DNA of 64,000 bases from Flavobacterium cauense R2A-7 (GTDB lineage Bacteria > Bacteroidota > Bacteroidia > Flavobacteriales > Flavobacteriaceae), in the NCBI RefSeq assembly GCF_000498475.1, contig NZ_AVBI01000012.1, positions 186,001 through 250,000 of the forward strand, read 5' to 3'. Below the pieces are notes generated by a model. That model saw only the letters and a list, made by a program, of their open reading frames with translations. It searched no databases and was not told the origin of the DNA. Position 1 is the first letter of the stretch; the number at the start of each line of letters is the position of its first letter. A program made the translations under genes and the position numbers. This document shows positions 8,880 to 17,528 of this stretch, piece after piece.

Positions 8880-9317
8880 ATGAAAAAAGCAAAGTTCACC
8901 GTTTCTATAGAAGCCCCGAAAGAAAAAGTATGGCAAATTCTTTGGAATGACGACTCGTACCCAAAATGGACGGCGGTTTTCAGTGAAGGTTCGAAAGCCG
9001 TTTCCGATTGGAACGAAGGAAGTAAAATACTCTTTGTAAACGAAAACAACGATGGCATGCACAGCATTATCGTTAAAAAAATCGATAACGAAATCATGCA
9101 TTTCAAACATCTTGGTATGGTTAAAAACGGAATAGAATTACCCCAAGACGAGATTTCAAAAAGTTGGTCGGGTGCTACCGAAAATTATCATTTGTCTGAG
9201 GCAAACGGTACTACCATACTTACTGTCGAAATGGATATTGTAGAAGAGTATTCGGATTATTTCAATGAAAAATTCCCGTTGGCTTTAAAAATTGTCAAAG
9301 AATTGACCGAAATCTAA
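8880..9317 (+). CDS. SRPBCC / AHSA1-like protein
   Basis: A 145-residue single-domain protein with a START/Bet v1-like fold: strand FTVSIEAPKEKVWQILWNDD leads into helix alpha1, followed by YPKWTAVFSEGSKAVSDW and the GSKILF strand typical of activator-of-Hsp90-like SRPBCC domains. Such proteins bind hydrophobic ligands in a central cavity; the ligand is unknown. It is divergent from the ABC-F gene and 87 bp upstream of the P1 peptidase gene. A second, more distant SRPBCC protein is encoded at 24503-25012. Confidence 0.8.
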   Translation: MKKAKFTVSIEAPKEKVWQILWNDDSYPKWTAVFSEGSKAVSDWNEGSKILFVNENNDGMHSIIVKKIDNEIMHFKHLGMVKNGIELPQDEISKSWSGATENYHLSEANGTTILTVEMDIVEEYSDYFNEKFPLALKIVKELTEI

Positions 9318-9403
9318 AGTAATAAATTCAATATTAACAAACTTTTAGCAATACCATTTTAGAATTTTCAGTAAAATTGCTTGACATATCAAACAATTTA
9401 AAA

Positions 9404-10558
9404 ATGAAACGAATTTCAATAGTCGTATTATTCATAACAACTTTAATTGTTACTGCACAAACCAAACCGCGAGCCCGGGATTTAGGTGTTCCGCTTGAAG
9501 GTATTCCCGGAACACTCAACGCCATTACAGATGTACCCGGAATCGAAGTAGGCTACAAAACCATCATTCAGGGCACCGGAAAATTAGAACCCGGTAAAGG
9601 TCCAGTACGAACAGGGGTTACCGTAATTCTTCCAAAAGGAAAAACAGCCAAAAGTTATCCTGCTGCCTGGTACAGTCTGAACGGCGATGGCGAAATGACC
9701 GGAATCCCAAACATTGAAGATTATGGTTTAGGTTACGGCCCAATCGGTATCACCAATACCAACAGCGTCGGAACTGTTAGAGATGCTATTGGCGAATGGA
9801 GTTACAGGAAATTTTCGGAAGGCGATTTTATCGATTTTTCCTTCGGATTACCAATCGTGGCCGAAACCTGGGACGGATTATTGAATGATATCAACGGATT
9901 CCATATAAAAAAAGAACACGTTTGGGAAGCCTTGGACAATGCCAAAACAGGACCGGTTCAGGAAGGTAATGTGGGCGGCGGAACCGGAATGGCGCTTTAT
10001 CATTTTAAGGGCGGCAGCGGAACAGCATCCCGAACCTTTACCATCGACGGAAAACAATACACCCTTGGTGTTTTCATTCAGGCAAATTTTGGCGGTCGTT
10101 CGGATCTGATGATTTCCGGTGTTCCGGTAGGAAAAGAAATCAAAGACTACAAACCAGTTTTCAACAACCCCAAACGAAAAGACGGTTCGGCAATCGTTAT
10201 TGTGGCGACCGATGCACCGCTTTTACCGAATCAGTTAAAACTGGTTGCCAAACGTGTCGCGCATGGAATATCACGAACCGGAACTTTTTCCAACGACAGT
10301 TCGGGAGAAATTTTCTTGGCGTTATCCACTGCCGAACCGGTGAACAATGAAAAAGAAACGATGCAAACATGGAATGTGTTGCCAAAAGAGCAATTGAATC
10401 CGATTTTTAAAGCTACTGTACAAGCTACCGAAGAAGCAATCATAAACACGTTAGTGGCGGCCGAAGACATGGAAGGCATCAACAACAATAAAATTTTTGC
10501 GTTACCACACGAAGTATTGCAAACAATTTTAAAGAAATACAACCGATATAAAAAGTAA
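9404..10558 (+). CDS. secreted P1 family (S58, DmpA-like) aminopeptidase
   Basis: A 384-residue exported enzyme with a Sec signal peptide (MKRISIVVLFITTLIVTAQ). It belongs to the Ntn-like S58 family, which self-cleaves into alpha and beta chains; cleavage is expected in KDGSAIVIVATDAP, making Ser262 the N-terminal nucleophile. Other family blocks are RARDLGVPLEGIPGTLNAIT at the mature N-terminus, NVGGGTGMALYHFKGGSGTA and VFIQANFGGR. Members release N-terminal residues, some beta-amino or D-amino acids; specificity cannot be predicted. I chose the ATG at 9404 rather than a TTG at 9377, because it gives a clean signal peptide. Monocistronic, closed by a strong terminator. Confidence 0.88.
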   Translation: MKRISIVVLFITTLIVTAQTKPRARDLGVPLEGIPGTLNAITDVPGIEVGYKTIIQGTGKLEPGKGPVRTGVTVILPKGKTAKSYPAAWYSLNGDGEMTGIPNIEDYGLGYGPIGITNTNSVGTVRDAIGEWSYRKFSEGDFIDFSFGLPIVAETWDGLLNDINGFHIKKEHVWEALDNAKTGPVQEGNVGGGTGMALYHFKGGSGTASRTFTIDGKQYTLGVFIQANFGGRSDLMISGVPVGKEIKDYKPVFNNPKRKDGSAIVIVATDAPLLPNQLKLVAKRVAHGISRTGTFSNDSSGEIFLALSTAEPVNNEKETMQTWNVLPKEQLNPIFKATVQATEEAIINTLVAAEDMEGINNNKIFALPHEVLQTILKKYNRYKK

Positions 10559-10560
10559 AC

Positions 10561-10591
10561 AAAAAAGCTTCAACAATGTTGAAGCTTTTTT
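10561..10591. terminator. strong bidirectional terminator
   Basis: A perfect 14-bp inverted repeat, AAAAAAGCTTCAAC / GTTGAAGCTTTTTT with a 3-nt loop, sits between the convergent P1 peptidase and DUF2007 genes. Confidence 0.9.
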
Positions 10592-10611
10592 ATTAAATAA
10601 TTACCCGAAAC

Positions 10612-10830
10612 TTAGATACTCAAGCGGAATTCCTCAATCACAGGATTTGCCTTATGAAAATCTGTTTCCTGAATAAACAGTTCCACTGCTGAGCCCGAGG
10701 TCCCAAAACCAGCCAATTTCGCCGATTGGATATTATTCTTCAAAAGTGTCTCCACTCCTGCGGCTTCAATTTTAGCCTGTAAAGCCAATGCCAAAATTTC
10801 ACTTCCCGAAAACACTTTCATTAATCCCAT
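10612..10830 (-). CDS. DUF2007 domain protein
   Basis: A 72-residue protein with the DUF2007 (putative signal-transducing) pattern: KVFSGSEILALALQAKIEAA, then GVETLLKNN and a C-terminal VELFIQETDFHKAN. The fold is a small ferredoxin-like domain. It is 20 bp downstream of trxB on the same strand and is probably co-transcribed with it. Function is unknown; the link to trxB is only positional. Confidence 0.8.
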   Translation of the reverse strand: MGLMKVFSGSEILALALQAKIEAAGVETLLKNNIQSAKLAGFGTSGSAVELFIQETDFHKANPVIEEFRLSI

Positions 10831-10850
10831 ATCGCTTTATTTTATCGTAA

Positions 10851-11798
10851 TTATTCTTTAGCGGCTAAATAACGTTCGGCATCTAAAGCGGCCATACATC
10901 CTGTTCCTGCAGCAGTAATCGCCTGACGGTATACATGATCTGCTGCATCTCCACCCACAAAAACTCCCGGAACACTTGTTTTGGATGTACCCGGTTCGTT
11001 GATAATATATCCAGTCTCGTCCAAAGCCAGATAATCTTTAAAAATATCGGTATTTGGTTTATGACCGATTGCTACGAAGAATCCGGTAGCCGGAATTTCA
11101 GAAGTTTCGCCAGTTGCTCTGTTCTTCACTCTGATTCCTGTTACTACATTTCCGTCGCCTAAAACTTCATCGGTTTCTGTATGCAATAAGATTTCAATAT
11201 TTTCGGTTTTACGCACACGTTCTTCCATTATACGGGAAGCACGGAATTTTTCGCTTCGCACCAACATCGTAACTTTTTTACACAGCTTGGATAAATAATG
11301 CGCTTCTTCACAAGCGCTGTCTCCTGCTCCTACTATCACTACTTCCTGATTTCTGTAGAAGAATCCGTCACAAACCGCACAAGCCGAGACACCACCACCC
11401 ATTTGCAAATAGTGTTGTTCCGATGGCAATCCTAAATATTTTGCTGACGCACCTGTTGAAATAATAACGGTTTCACAGTGAATTTCTTTGGTATCATTTA
11501 CCCATACTTTATGGATTTCACCCGAAAAATCCACTTTGGTTACCCAACCGTCGCGAACGTCGGTTCCGAAGCGTTTTGCCTGCTCTTGCAACTGAATCAT
11601 CATATCCGGTCCGGTTACGCCATCCGGGTATCCCGGAAAGTTTTCCACTTCATTGGTTGTGGTTAATTGACCACCCGGTTGTGTTCCTTGGTATAAAACC
11701 GGATACATGTTTGCTCTGGCTGCATAAATGGCTGCAGTATAACCTGCTGGACCAGAACCTATAATAAGGCATTTAATTTTTTCTATCGTATCAGACAT
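10851..11798 (-). CDS. trxB: thioredoxin-disulfide reductase
   Basis: Low-molecular-weight thioredoxin reductase of 315 residues, the standard bacterial length. It transfers electrons from NADPH through FAD to thioredoxin in the cytoplasm. The FAD dinucleotide motif GSGPAGYTAAIYAARA is at the N-terminus, the redox-active CAVCDGFF near residue 140, the NADPH motif GAGDSACEEAHYLS follows, and the FAD-binding GVFVGGDAADHVYRQAITAA is near the end. All key residues are present. A consensus promoter lies upstream and the DUF2007 gene follows at 20 bp. Confidence 0.97.
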   Translation of the reverse strand: MSDTIEKIKCLIIGSGPAGYTAAIYAARANMYPVLYQGTQPGGQLTTTNEVENFPGYPDGVTGPDMMIQLQEQAKRFGTDVRDGWVTKVDFSGEIHKVWVNDTKEIHCETVIISTGASAKYLGLPSEQHYLQMGGGVSACAVCDGFFYRNQEVVIVGAGDSACEEAHYLSKLCKKVTMLVRSEKFRASRIMEERVRKTENIEILLHTETDEVLGDGNVVTGIRVKNRATGETSEIPATGFFVAIGHKPNTDIFKDYLALDETGYIINEPGTSKTSVPGVFVGGDAADHVYRQAITAAGTGCMAALDAERYLAAKE

Positions 11799-11829
11799 AA
11801 TCGTATCGTATTTTAATTTTTGAAGTTCA

Positions 11830-11863
11830 CAAATGTAAGTTTTAATTAAAAAAGTTGGTCAAA
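11830..11863 (-). promoter_or_regulatory. promoter of trxB
   Basis: On the minus strand, exact TTTG (-33) and TACATTTG (-7, TAnnTTTG) are separated by 22 nt, slightly longer than the usual 19-21. The trxB ATG is 32 bp downstream. Confidence 0.5.
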
Positions 11864-11917
11864 AAAGATATCAGATTTAACTATTCAAAAATAAATTGAT
11901 TTTATCTTTAAAAATAT

Positions 11918-11947
11918 TTTGGAAATAGAATTTTAGTTCTATATTTG
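11918..11947 (+). promoter_or_regulatory. promoter of tRNA-Pro
   Basis: Exact TTTG (11918-11921) and TATATTTG (11940-11947) with an 18-nt spacer; the mature tRNA begins 15 bp downstream. This is the best textbook Bacteroidota promoter in the window. Confidence 0.75.
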
Positions 11948-11961
11948 CACCCACAATTACA

Positions 11962-12036
11962 CGGGGTGTAGCGTAGCCCGGTCATCGCGCCTGGTTTGGG
12001 ACCAGGAGGTCGCAGGTTCGAATCCTGCCACCCCGA
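11962..12036 (+). tRNA. tRNA-Pro (anticodon UGG)
   Basis: The full cloverleaf folds by eye: acceptor CGGGGTG/CACCCCG, anticodon stem CCTGG/CCAGG around loop TTTGGGA (anticodon TGG at 11997-11999, G37 as usual for tRNA-Pro), and T arm GCAGG-TTCGAAT-CCTGC. The discriminator is A; CCA is not encoded and must be added by CCA-adding enzyme. It is a single tRNA with its own promoter and terminator. Confidence 0.97.
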
Positions 12037-12041
12037 CAAAC

Positions 12042-12075
12042 AAATCCTTTCAGTTTTACTGAAGGGATTTTTTGT
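12042..12075 (+). terminator. terminator of tRNA-Pro unit
   Basis: Hairpin AAATCCTTTCAG / CTGAAGGGATTT with one G-T pair and a 5-nt loop, followed by T residues, starting 6 bp after the tRNA. Confidence 0.75.
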
Positions 12076-12119
12076 TTGCATTACTTCTCAGATAATCGTT
12101 TTTTCAATTGATAAATTCC

Positions 12120-12127
12120 TATTTTTG
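12120..12127 (+). promoter_or_regulatory. -7 element upstream of udk
   Basis: TATTTTTG matches TAnnTTTG and lies 26 bp before the udk ATG; no exact -33 TTTG is visible at the right distance. Confidence 0.4.
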
Positions 12128-12153
12128 CCAATACAAATTAACACAACATTTTT

Positions 12154-12762
12154 ATGCTGATTATTGGAATTGCCGGGGGAACAGGAAGTGGAAAAACAAC
12201 TGTTGTTCATCAAATCATGAACGAATTGCCAGAAACTGAAGTGGGTATCATCTCACAGGATCATTATTACAAGGAAACACACGATTTGAGTTATGAGGAA
12301 CGTTCAAAAATTAATTTTGACCACCCCAGAGCTATTGATTTTGAATTGTTAACCCAGCATTTAAAAGATTTGAAAGCCGGAAAGGCAATAGACCAGCCGC
12401 TTTATTCCTTCGTTCAGCACAACAGAACCGGCGATACGATTCATACTTTGCCCAGAAAAGTAATGATCGTGGAAGGAATTTTAATCCTAACCAATCCTGA
12501 ACTACGCGAACTGTTCGATATTAAAATTTTCGTTCACGCGGATTCAGACGAACGTTTAATCCGTCGTTTAAAAAGGGATATTGCCGAACGTGGGCGCGAC
12601 ATGGAAGAAGTTTTAAACCGTTACCAAACAACTTTAAAACCCATGCACGAACAATTTATAGAGCCAACAAAAGCCTTTGCAGACATCATCATCCCTAACG
12701 ACAAATACAACACCGTAGCCATTGACGTGGTACGTGCGGTAATCAACCAACGTATTTCATAA
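12154..12762 (+). CDS. udk: uridine kinase
   Basis: Phosphorylates uridine and cytidine to UMP and CMP in pyrimidine salvage. The 202-residue length and the motifs are those of Udk: P-loop GGTGSGKTTVVHQI, then SQDHYYKETHDLSYEER and NFDHPRAIDFELL for nucleoside binding, and RRLKRDIAERGRDMEEVL in the lid. It is the first gene of udk-ftsB-mutA-scpA, with a 23-bp gap to ftsB; this order is familiar in Flavobacteriaceae. Confidence 0.95.
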   Translation: MLIIGIAGGTGSGKTTVVHQIMNELPETEVGIISQDHYYKETHDLSYEERSKINFDHPRAIDFELLTQHLKDLKAGKAIDQPLYSFVQHNRTGDTIHTLPRKVMIVEGILILTNPELRELFDIKIFVHADSDERLIRRLKRDIAERGRDMEEVLNRYQTTLKPMHEQFIEPTKAFADIIIPNDKYNTVAIDVVRAVINQRIS

Positions 12763-12785
12763 TTTTTTCAGTACTTTTATAGCTG

Positions 12786-13127
12786 ATGAGAAAAGCATTT
12801 CAAAATTTAGTAACCCGATACCCGTTTCTGAAAATTTTCGGAAACCGTTACGTATTGGTCTTGCTTTTTTTTACGGTTTGGATGCTTTTTCTTGACAATT
12901 ATTCCTATTTGGAACATCGGCTACTGAATAAAGAAATTGACGAACTCGAAGACAATAAAAAATACTATCAGGAGGAAATCAGAAAAGATAACGAAAACAT
13001 CAAAAAACTGAAAAATCCAGGTCAGGTAGAAAAATATGCTCGCGAAAAATACTATATGAAACGCGACAACGAAGACATTTATATTATAGAATTTGAAGAC
13101 GATACTCCTGCTGAAGGTGCGGAATAA
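12786..13127 (+). CDS. FtsB/DivIC-like septum formation initiator
   Basis: A 113-residue bitopic membrane protein: short cytoplasmic N-terminus, one transmembrane helix (YVLVLLFFTVWMLFL, residues 22-36), then a heptad-rich coiled coil (EIDELEDNKKYYQEEI ... NENIKKL) and the conserved tail NPGQVEKYAREKYYM. This is the DivIC/FtsB family layout; the protein bridges FtsL and FtsQ in the divisome. It follows udk by 23 bp and precedes mutA by 15 bp, so it shares their transcript. Confidence 0.85.
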   Translation: MRKAFQNLVTRYPFLKIFGNRYVLVLLFFTVWMLFLDNYSYLEHRLLNKEIDELEDNKKYYQEEIRKDNENIKKLKNPGQVEKYAREKYYMKRDNEDIYIIEFEDDTPAEGAE

Positions 13128-13142
13128 CTCAAAAAACAAATT

Positions 13143-14507
13143 ATGAGCGAGAAGCTGTTTACTGAATTTGAAGGCATTTCCTCCAAACAATGGAAAAACC
13201 AGATTCAATATGAACTGAAAGGTGCTGATTACAATGAAACTTTGGTATGGGAAAGTCCGGAAGGCATTAAAGTACGCCCGTTTTACCATGCCGATGAAGA
13301 TAAAAAATCGTTTCCGGCCAATACACAAGCGACTAATTTCAAAATCGTACAGGATATTTTCGTGCACGATTTAGACAAATCCATTGCAAGAGCGTTGGAA
13401 ACTTTATCGCGCGGTGCCGAAAGCATTCGTTTTACTTTAGAAAATGAATCGGTTGACATCACTAAATTACTGACTTCCCTTCCGCTTAACACAACTCCGG
13501 TTTACATTTCGATGCAATTCTTATCGGAGGCTTTTATTAAGAAGATAGACGAAATTGCGGCAAAAAAATCGGCCACGATTTATGTTTTAGCGGATCCAAT
13601 CGGACAATTCGCCAAAGACGGTAACTTATTTTCCAACGTAGAAGGCGATTTTGCGACATTAAACAATCTTGCAAAAAGCTGTGCTAACATTCAGTTTTTG
13701 AGTATCAACGCGGCTTTGTATCAAAATGCAGGTGCCAATATGGTGCAGCAATTGGCCTACACTTTAGCGCATGCAAACGAATATTTCAATCGTATTTCAA
13801 ATTTCAACCAACAAGTGACGATCAAAGTCGCTGTCGGAACCAACTATTTCTTTGAAATTGCCAAATTGAGAGCGTTACGCTTATTATTCAACACCTTAGC
13901 CAAAGAATACAACAACGAAATCAGTTGTCATATCATTGCCACACCAACCAAGCGCAACAAAACCTTATACGATTATAATGTAAACATGCTTCGTACCACA
14001 ACCGAATGCATGAGCGCTATTTTGGGTGGAGCCGATGCGGTTTCAAATTTGGCTTACGATGCCATCTACCACAAAGACAATGAATTTGGTGACCGAATTT
14101 CGCGTAACCAATTACTGGTTTTAAAACACGAGAGTTATTTCGACAAAGTAAACAACCCGGCCGACGGAGCGTATTACATCGAAACCTTAACCGAACAATT
14201 GGCCGAAAAAGCTTTAGTGGTATTTAAAGACATTGAAGCAAAAGGCGGTTTCATCACACAATTAATCGAAGGAAACATCCAACGAAAAATTAAAGAAAGT
14301 GCCGAAAAAGAACAGGAATTGTTCGATAACGGAAAGGAAATCTTATTGGGAACCAACAAATATCCTAATAAAGACGACCGTATGCATCACGATTTGGAAT
14401 TGTTCCCGTTCGTAAAAACCAATCCGAGAAAAACATTGATTGTTCCGATCATTGAAAAACGATTGGCAGAGAAAATGGAACAGGAACGTTTGGAAACGGA
14501 GAAATAA
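13143..14507 (+). CDS. mutA: methylmalonyl-CoA mutase small (beta) subunit
   Basis: A 454-residue homologue of the mutase TIM barrel (SSKQWKNQIQYELKGADYNE near the start; GGADAVSNLAYDAIYH and NPADGAYYIETLTEQLAEKA later). It pairs with the catalytic ScpA subunit encoded 240 bp downstream. It lacks the C-terminal cobalamin-type domain altogether: the frame ends soon after the barrel, while classical small subunits keep a degenerate copy and are about 600 residues or more. It therefore cannot bind B12 and is structural. The pathway is propionyl/methylmalonyl-CoA to succinyl-CoA. Confidence 0.93.
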   Translation: MSEKLFTEFEGISSKQWKNQIQYELKGADYNETLVWESPEGIKVRPFYHADEDKKSFPANTQATNFKIVQDIFVHDLDKSIARALETLSRGAESIRFTLENESVDITKLLTSLPLNTTPVYISMQFLSEAFIKKIDEIAAKKSATIYVLADPIGQFAKDGNLFSNVEGDFATLNNLAKSCANIQFLSINAALYQNAGANMVQQLAYTLAHANEYFNRISNFNQQVTIKVAVGTNYFFEIAKLRALRLLFNTLAKEYNNEISCHIIATPTKRNKTLYDYNVNMLRTTTECMSAILGGADAVSNLAYDAIYHKDNEFGDRISRNQLLVLKHESYFDKVNNPADGAYYIETLTEQLAEKALVVFKDIEAKGGFITQLIEGNIQRKIKESAEKEQELFDNGKEILLGTNKYPNKDDRMHHDLELFPFVKTNPRKTLIVPIIEKRLAEKMEQERLETEK

Positions 14508-14513
14508 TCCTAA

Positions 14514-14714
14514 ATGACGATTTTATTCATCATTTCTTGGGTATTATCTTTTGGTTTTGCTGTTTTTGGAATTATATATTTTATCATCGGCATTACTTAT
14601 AAAAATTGGAAAAAAATATTGCTTTCAATCTTTGGTCTGATAATAAGTGTTTCATGTTACTATTTACCTTATTATATTCTGATTGAACTAATATTAAAAC
14701 AATTCAAAAAATAG
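14514..14714 (+). CDS. small two-helix membrane protein, function unknown
   Basis: A 66-residue ORF starting 7 bp after mutA and ending 33 bp before scpA. It is almost wholly hydrophobic, with helix 1 ([20 protein letters not shown]), a short basic loop (TYKNWKK) and a second hydrophobic stretch ending in [15 protein letters not shown] do not recognise a family. It is AT-richer than its neighbours and interrupts a pair of subunit genes that is usually contiguous, suggesting a late insertion. Coding status rests on length, position and a credible membrane topology only. Confidence 0.6.
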   Translation: MTILFIISWVLSFGFAVFGIIYFIIGITYKNWKKILLSIFGLIISVSCYYLPYYILIELILKQFKK

Positions 14715-14746
14715 AAACTTTAATCTTTGCGCTTTTGCGAAAACAA

Positions 14747-16870
14747 ATGAGAAAAGACATTCAACATATCAAATTAGAAACTTCAGAAGTGAAAAGTTCA
14801 CAGTCGCAGGACCAAAACTTCTTAACCGCTGAAGGTATCGAAGTAAAACCAACCTATTCCGAATCGGATCTGAAAGGTTTGGAACACCTGGATTTCGGAG
14901 CCGGTTTTGCACCGAATTTACGCGGACCGTATGCCACCATGTACGTTCGCCGACCTTGGACCATTCGTCAATACGCAGGATTTTCGACAGCAACCGAAAG
15001 TAACGCTTTTTACAGACGTAACTTGGCCGCCGGACAAAAAGGATTATCCGTAGCGTTCGACTTAGCCACGCACCGCGGATACGACTCGGATCACGAGCGC
15101 GTGGTGGGCGACGTTGGAAAAGCCGGAGTTGCCATCGATTCGGTAGAAGACATGAAAATTCTTTTCGATCAGATTCCACTGGGCGAAATGTCGGTTTCCA
15201 TGACCATGAACGGAGCCGTGTTACCGATTATGGCCTTCTATATAGTAGCTGCCGAAGAACAAGGCGTGGATGCCAAATTACTTTCGGGTACGATTCAAAA
15301 CGACATTTTAAAGGAGTTCATGGTACGAAATACGTACATCTACCCTCCTACACCATCGATGAAAATCATTGCCGACATTTTTGACTATACCAGTAAAAAA
15401 ATGCCGAAATTCAACTCGATTTCCATCTCAGGCTATCACATGCAGGAAGCCGGAGCTACTGCCGATATTGAATTGGCTTATACTTTAGCCGACGGATTGG
15501 AATACATCCGCACCGGCTTGGCTGCCGGAATGAAAATCGACGAATTTGCGCCGCGTTTATCCTTCTTCTGGGCAATTGGAATGAACCATTTTATGGAAAT
15601 CGCCAAAATGAGAGCCGGACGTATGCTGTGGGCAAAACTTTTAAAGCAATTCAATCCGAAAGACGAAAAATCATTAGCCTTAAGAACACACTGCCAGACT
15701 TCCGGTTGGAGTTTAACCGAACAGGATCCGTTCAATAATGTAGCGCGTACCGCCATTGAAGCAGCCGCAGCAGCTTTCGGAGGAACACAATCGTTACATA
15801 CCAATGCCTTGGATGAAGCAATTGCTTTACCAACCGATTTCTCCGCACGTATCGCCCGAAACACCCAAATCTTTTTACAGGAAGAAACCAAAATCTGTAA
15901 AACCGTAGATCCTTGGGCAGGAAGTTATTACGTGGAAACCTTAACCAAAGAAATCGCGGATAAAGCCTGGGCGTTAATCGAAGAAGTAGAATCATTAGGT
16001 GGTATGACCAAAGCGATTGAAGAAGGGATTCCAAAACTTAGAATCGAAGAAGCGGCGGCACGTAAACAAGCACGTATCGACAGCGGGCAGGACATTATCG
16101 TAGGGGTGAATAAATTCCGCCTGGAAAAAGAAGACCCGTTACACATTTTAGAAGTAGACAACCAAACCGTTCGTAAAGAACAGATTGAGCGTTTGGAACA
16201 GATAAAAGCGACCCGAAACACACAAAAAGTACAGGAATGTTTAGCCAAACTAACCGCTTGTGCACAAAGTGGTGAAGGAAACTTATTGGATTTAGCGGTA
16301 GATGCTGCAAGACACAGAGCCACTTTAGGTGAAATCAGTGATGCATTGGAAGCCGTTTTCGGAAGATATAAAGCACAAATCAGATCATTTAGCGGCGTGT
16401 ACAGTAAAGAAATTAAAAACGACGAAAGCTTTGAAAAAGCAAAAGCGTTAGCCGACGACTTCGCCAAAAAAGAAGGCCGTCGCCCGCGTATTATGATTGC
16501 CAAAATGGGTCAGGACGGTCACGACCGTGGCGCGAAAGTAGTAGCCACCGGTTATGCCGATGTAGGTTTCGACGTAGACATCGGACCTCTATTCCAAACT
16601 CCAGCCGAAGCAGCCAAACAAGCCGTGGAAAACGACGTACATATTTTAGGCGTTTCCTCTTTAGCAGCAGGACACAAAACTTTGGTTCCTCAGGTAATTG
16701 AAGAACTGAAAAAATACGGAAGAGAAGACATTATGGTAATTGTGGGCGGCGTAATTCCGGCACAGGATTACCAGTATTTGTTTGATGCGGGCGCTGTGGC
16801 GGTTTTCGGACCAGGCACTAAGATTAGTGAAGCGGCGATTACCATTTTAGAGGTTTTACTGGAAGATTAA
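14747..16870 (+). CDS. scpA: methylmalonyl-CoA mutase large (alpha) subunit
   Basis: Catalytic subunit (707 residues) of the adenosylcobalamin-dependent interconversion of succinyl-CoA and (R)-methylmalonyl-CoA. The barrel carries [19 protein letters not shown] and [20 protein letters not shown]. The C-terminal B12-binding domain has the base-off motif DGHDRGAKV with cobalt ligand His592, then [16 protein letters not shown] and [16 protein letters not shown] strands. All catalytic landmarks are present. I chose the ATG at 14747 over a TTG four codons upstream. The gene ends at a perfect palindromic terminator and is the last of the udk-ftsB-mutA-scpA unit. Confidence 0.97.
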   Translation: MRKDIQHIKLETSEVKSSQSQDQNFLTAEGIEVKPTYSESDLKGLEHLDFGAGFAPNLRGPYATMYVRRPWTIRQYAGFSTATESNAFYRRNLAAGQKGLSVAFDLATHRGYDSDHERVVGDVGKAGVAIDSVEDMKILFDQIPLGEMSVSMTMNGAVLPIMAFYIVAAEEQGVDAKLLSGTIQNDILKEFMVRNTYIYPPTPSMKIIADIFDYTSKKMPKFNSISISGYHMQEAGATADIELAYTLADGLEYIRTGLAAGMKIDEFAPRLSFFWAIGMNHFMEIAKMRAGRMLWAKLLKQFNPKDEKSLALRTHCQTSGWSLTEQDPFNNVARTAIEAAAAAFGGTQSLHTNALDEAIALPTDFSARIARNTQIFLQEETKICKTVDPWAGSYYVETLTKEIADKAWALIEEVESLGGMTKAIEEGIPKLRIEEAAARKQARIDSGQDIIVGVNKFRLEKEDPLHILEVDNQTVRKEQIERLEQIKATRNTQKVQECLAKLTACAQSGEGNLLDLAVDAARHRATLGEISDALEAVFGRYKAQIRSFSGVYSKEIKNDESFEKAKALADDFAKKEGRRPRIMIAKMGQDGHDRGAKVVATGYADVGFDVDIGPLFQTPAEAAKQAVENDVHILGVSSLAAGHKTLVPQVIEELKKYGREDIMVIVGGVIPAQDYQYLFDAGAVAVFGPGTKISEAAITILEVLLED

Positions 16871-16875
16871 AAATA

Positions 16876-16905
16876 AGAAACGCCAACGTATACGTTGGCG
16901 TTTCT
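16876..16905. terminator. palindromic bidirectional terminator
   Basis: A perfect 30-bp palindrome (half-site AGAAACGCCAACGTA) just after scpA and before the end of the convergent nucleosidase-like gene. It can form a 13-bp stem with a 4-nt loop. T-richness on either side is modest. Confidence 0.75.
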
Positions 16906-16908
16906 GTT

Positions 16909-17463
16909 TTACATGTTTTCTATTGCCATAATGCCTTCCATAAAATCGATACCTTTTACCTCATCAAAGAAATCAATTTCGATTTCATGGGGCAAAAAAT
17001 CGGAAATGATGCGCAGGATAAAATCTTGTGGTTTTTTCAGATACATAAATGTATAATCTTCCATATTTACTACCGTTTTTTCTGCTAAGTCTGTGGTTCT
17101 GACAAATTTATCTGAAGTCAGCGAAAACAAACAAGGCAAACTTAATTTCGAAGTCGCCTTTATCGGTTTACCATTTTCAAATAACCCTCCTTCATAACCA
17201 TATAAGGATGTTTCGGTTATTTCAATTGGTTTTCCTAAATGCAAATAATCGGGTAATTCTCTTGCTTTTCCAACTACAGCAGCAAATCCCATCAATACGC
17301 AAACATCATGCGGTGGCAAATGCATCATTGCTTTGGCAGTGCTTTCTCTGCCGATTCCGGAAACAACAACTTCGTAACTGTTTTTCAAATTATCGATACG
17401 TGCTAATGCAGCCAAGACTTTCTCTTGTTCAATTTGCATAGGGGTTAAAATGATTACTTTCAA
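16909..17463 (-). CDS. nucleoside phosphorylase-superfamily protein (MTAN/futalosidase-like)
   Basis: A 184-residue protein starting from a TTG (17463) as MKVIILTPMQIEQEKVLAAL, which matches the first strand and helix of the PNP/UDP fold. Further landmarks are VVVSGIGRESTAKAM, CVLMGFAAVVG, a substrate-loop region and VVNMEDYTFMYL in place of the usual MEMEs-type segment. It is shorter than canonical MTA/SAH nucleosidases (about 230), so the reaction is uncertain: an N-glycosidic bond cleavage is likely, the nucleoside unknown. An in-frame ATG at 17499 overlaps the upstream spacer and is less likely. It lies just beyond the terminator of the rtcB operon. Confidence 0.65.
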   Translation of the reverse strand: MKVIILTPMQIEQEKVLAALARIDNLKNSYEVVVSGIGRESTAKAMMHLPPHDVCVLMGFAAVVGKARELPDYLHLGKPIEITETSLYGYEGGLFENGKPIKATSKLSLPCLFSLTSDKFVRTTDLAEKTVVNMEDYTFMYLKKPQDFILRIISDFLPHEIEIDFFDEVKGIDFMEGIMAIENM

Positions 17464-17502
17464 AATTTTGACTTTTTTTTTGCAAAAGTAGTTTATCAAA
17501 AT

Positions 17503-17524
17503 AAAAACCAGCCCGAAAGCTGGT
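17503..17524 (-). terminator. terminator of rtcB-prfH-TPR-exonuclease operon
   Basis: Minus strand: hairpin ACCAGC / GCTGGT with a 6-nt loop followed by five T, 5 bp after the exonuclease stop codon. A TACTTTTG -7-like element (17483-17490, minus strand) follows, so the next gene may have its own promoter. Confidence 0.7.
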
Positions 17525-17528
17525 CTGA

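Noticed and set aside
9377..9403. Upstream TTG start for the P1 peptidase
   Set aside because: The ATG at 9404 gives a clean signal peptide; the extra nine residues do not.
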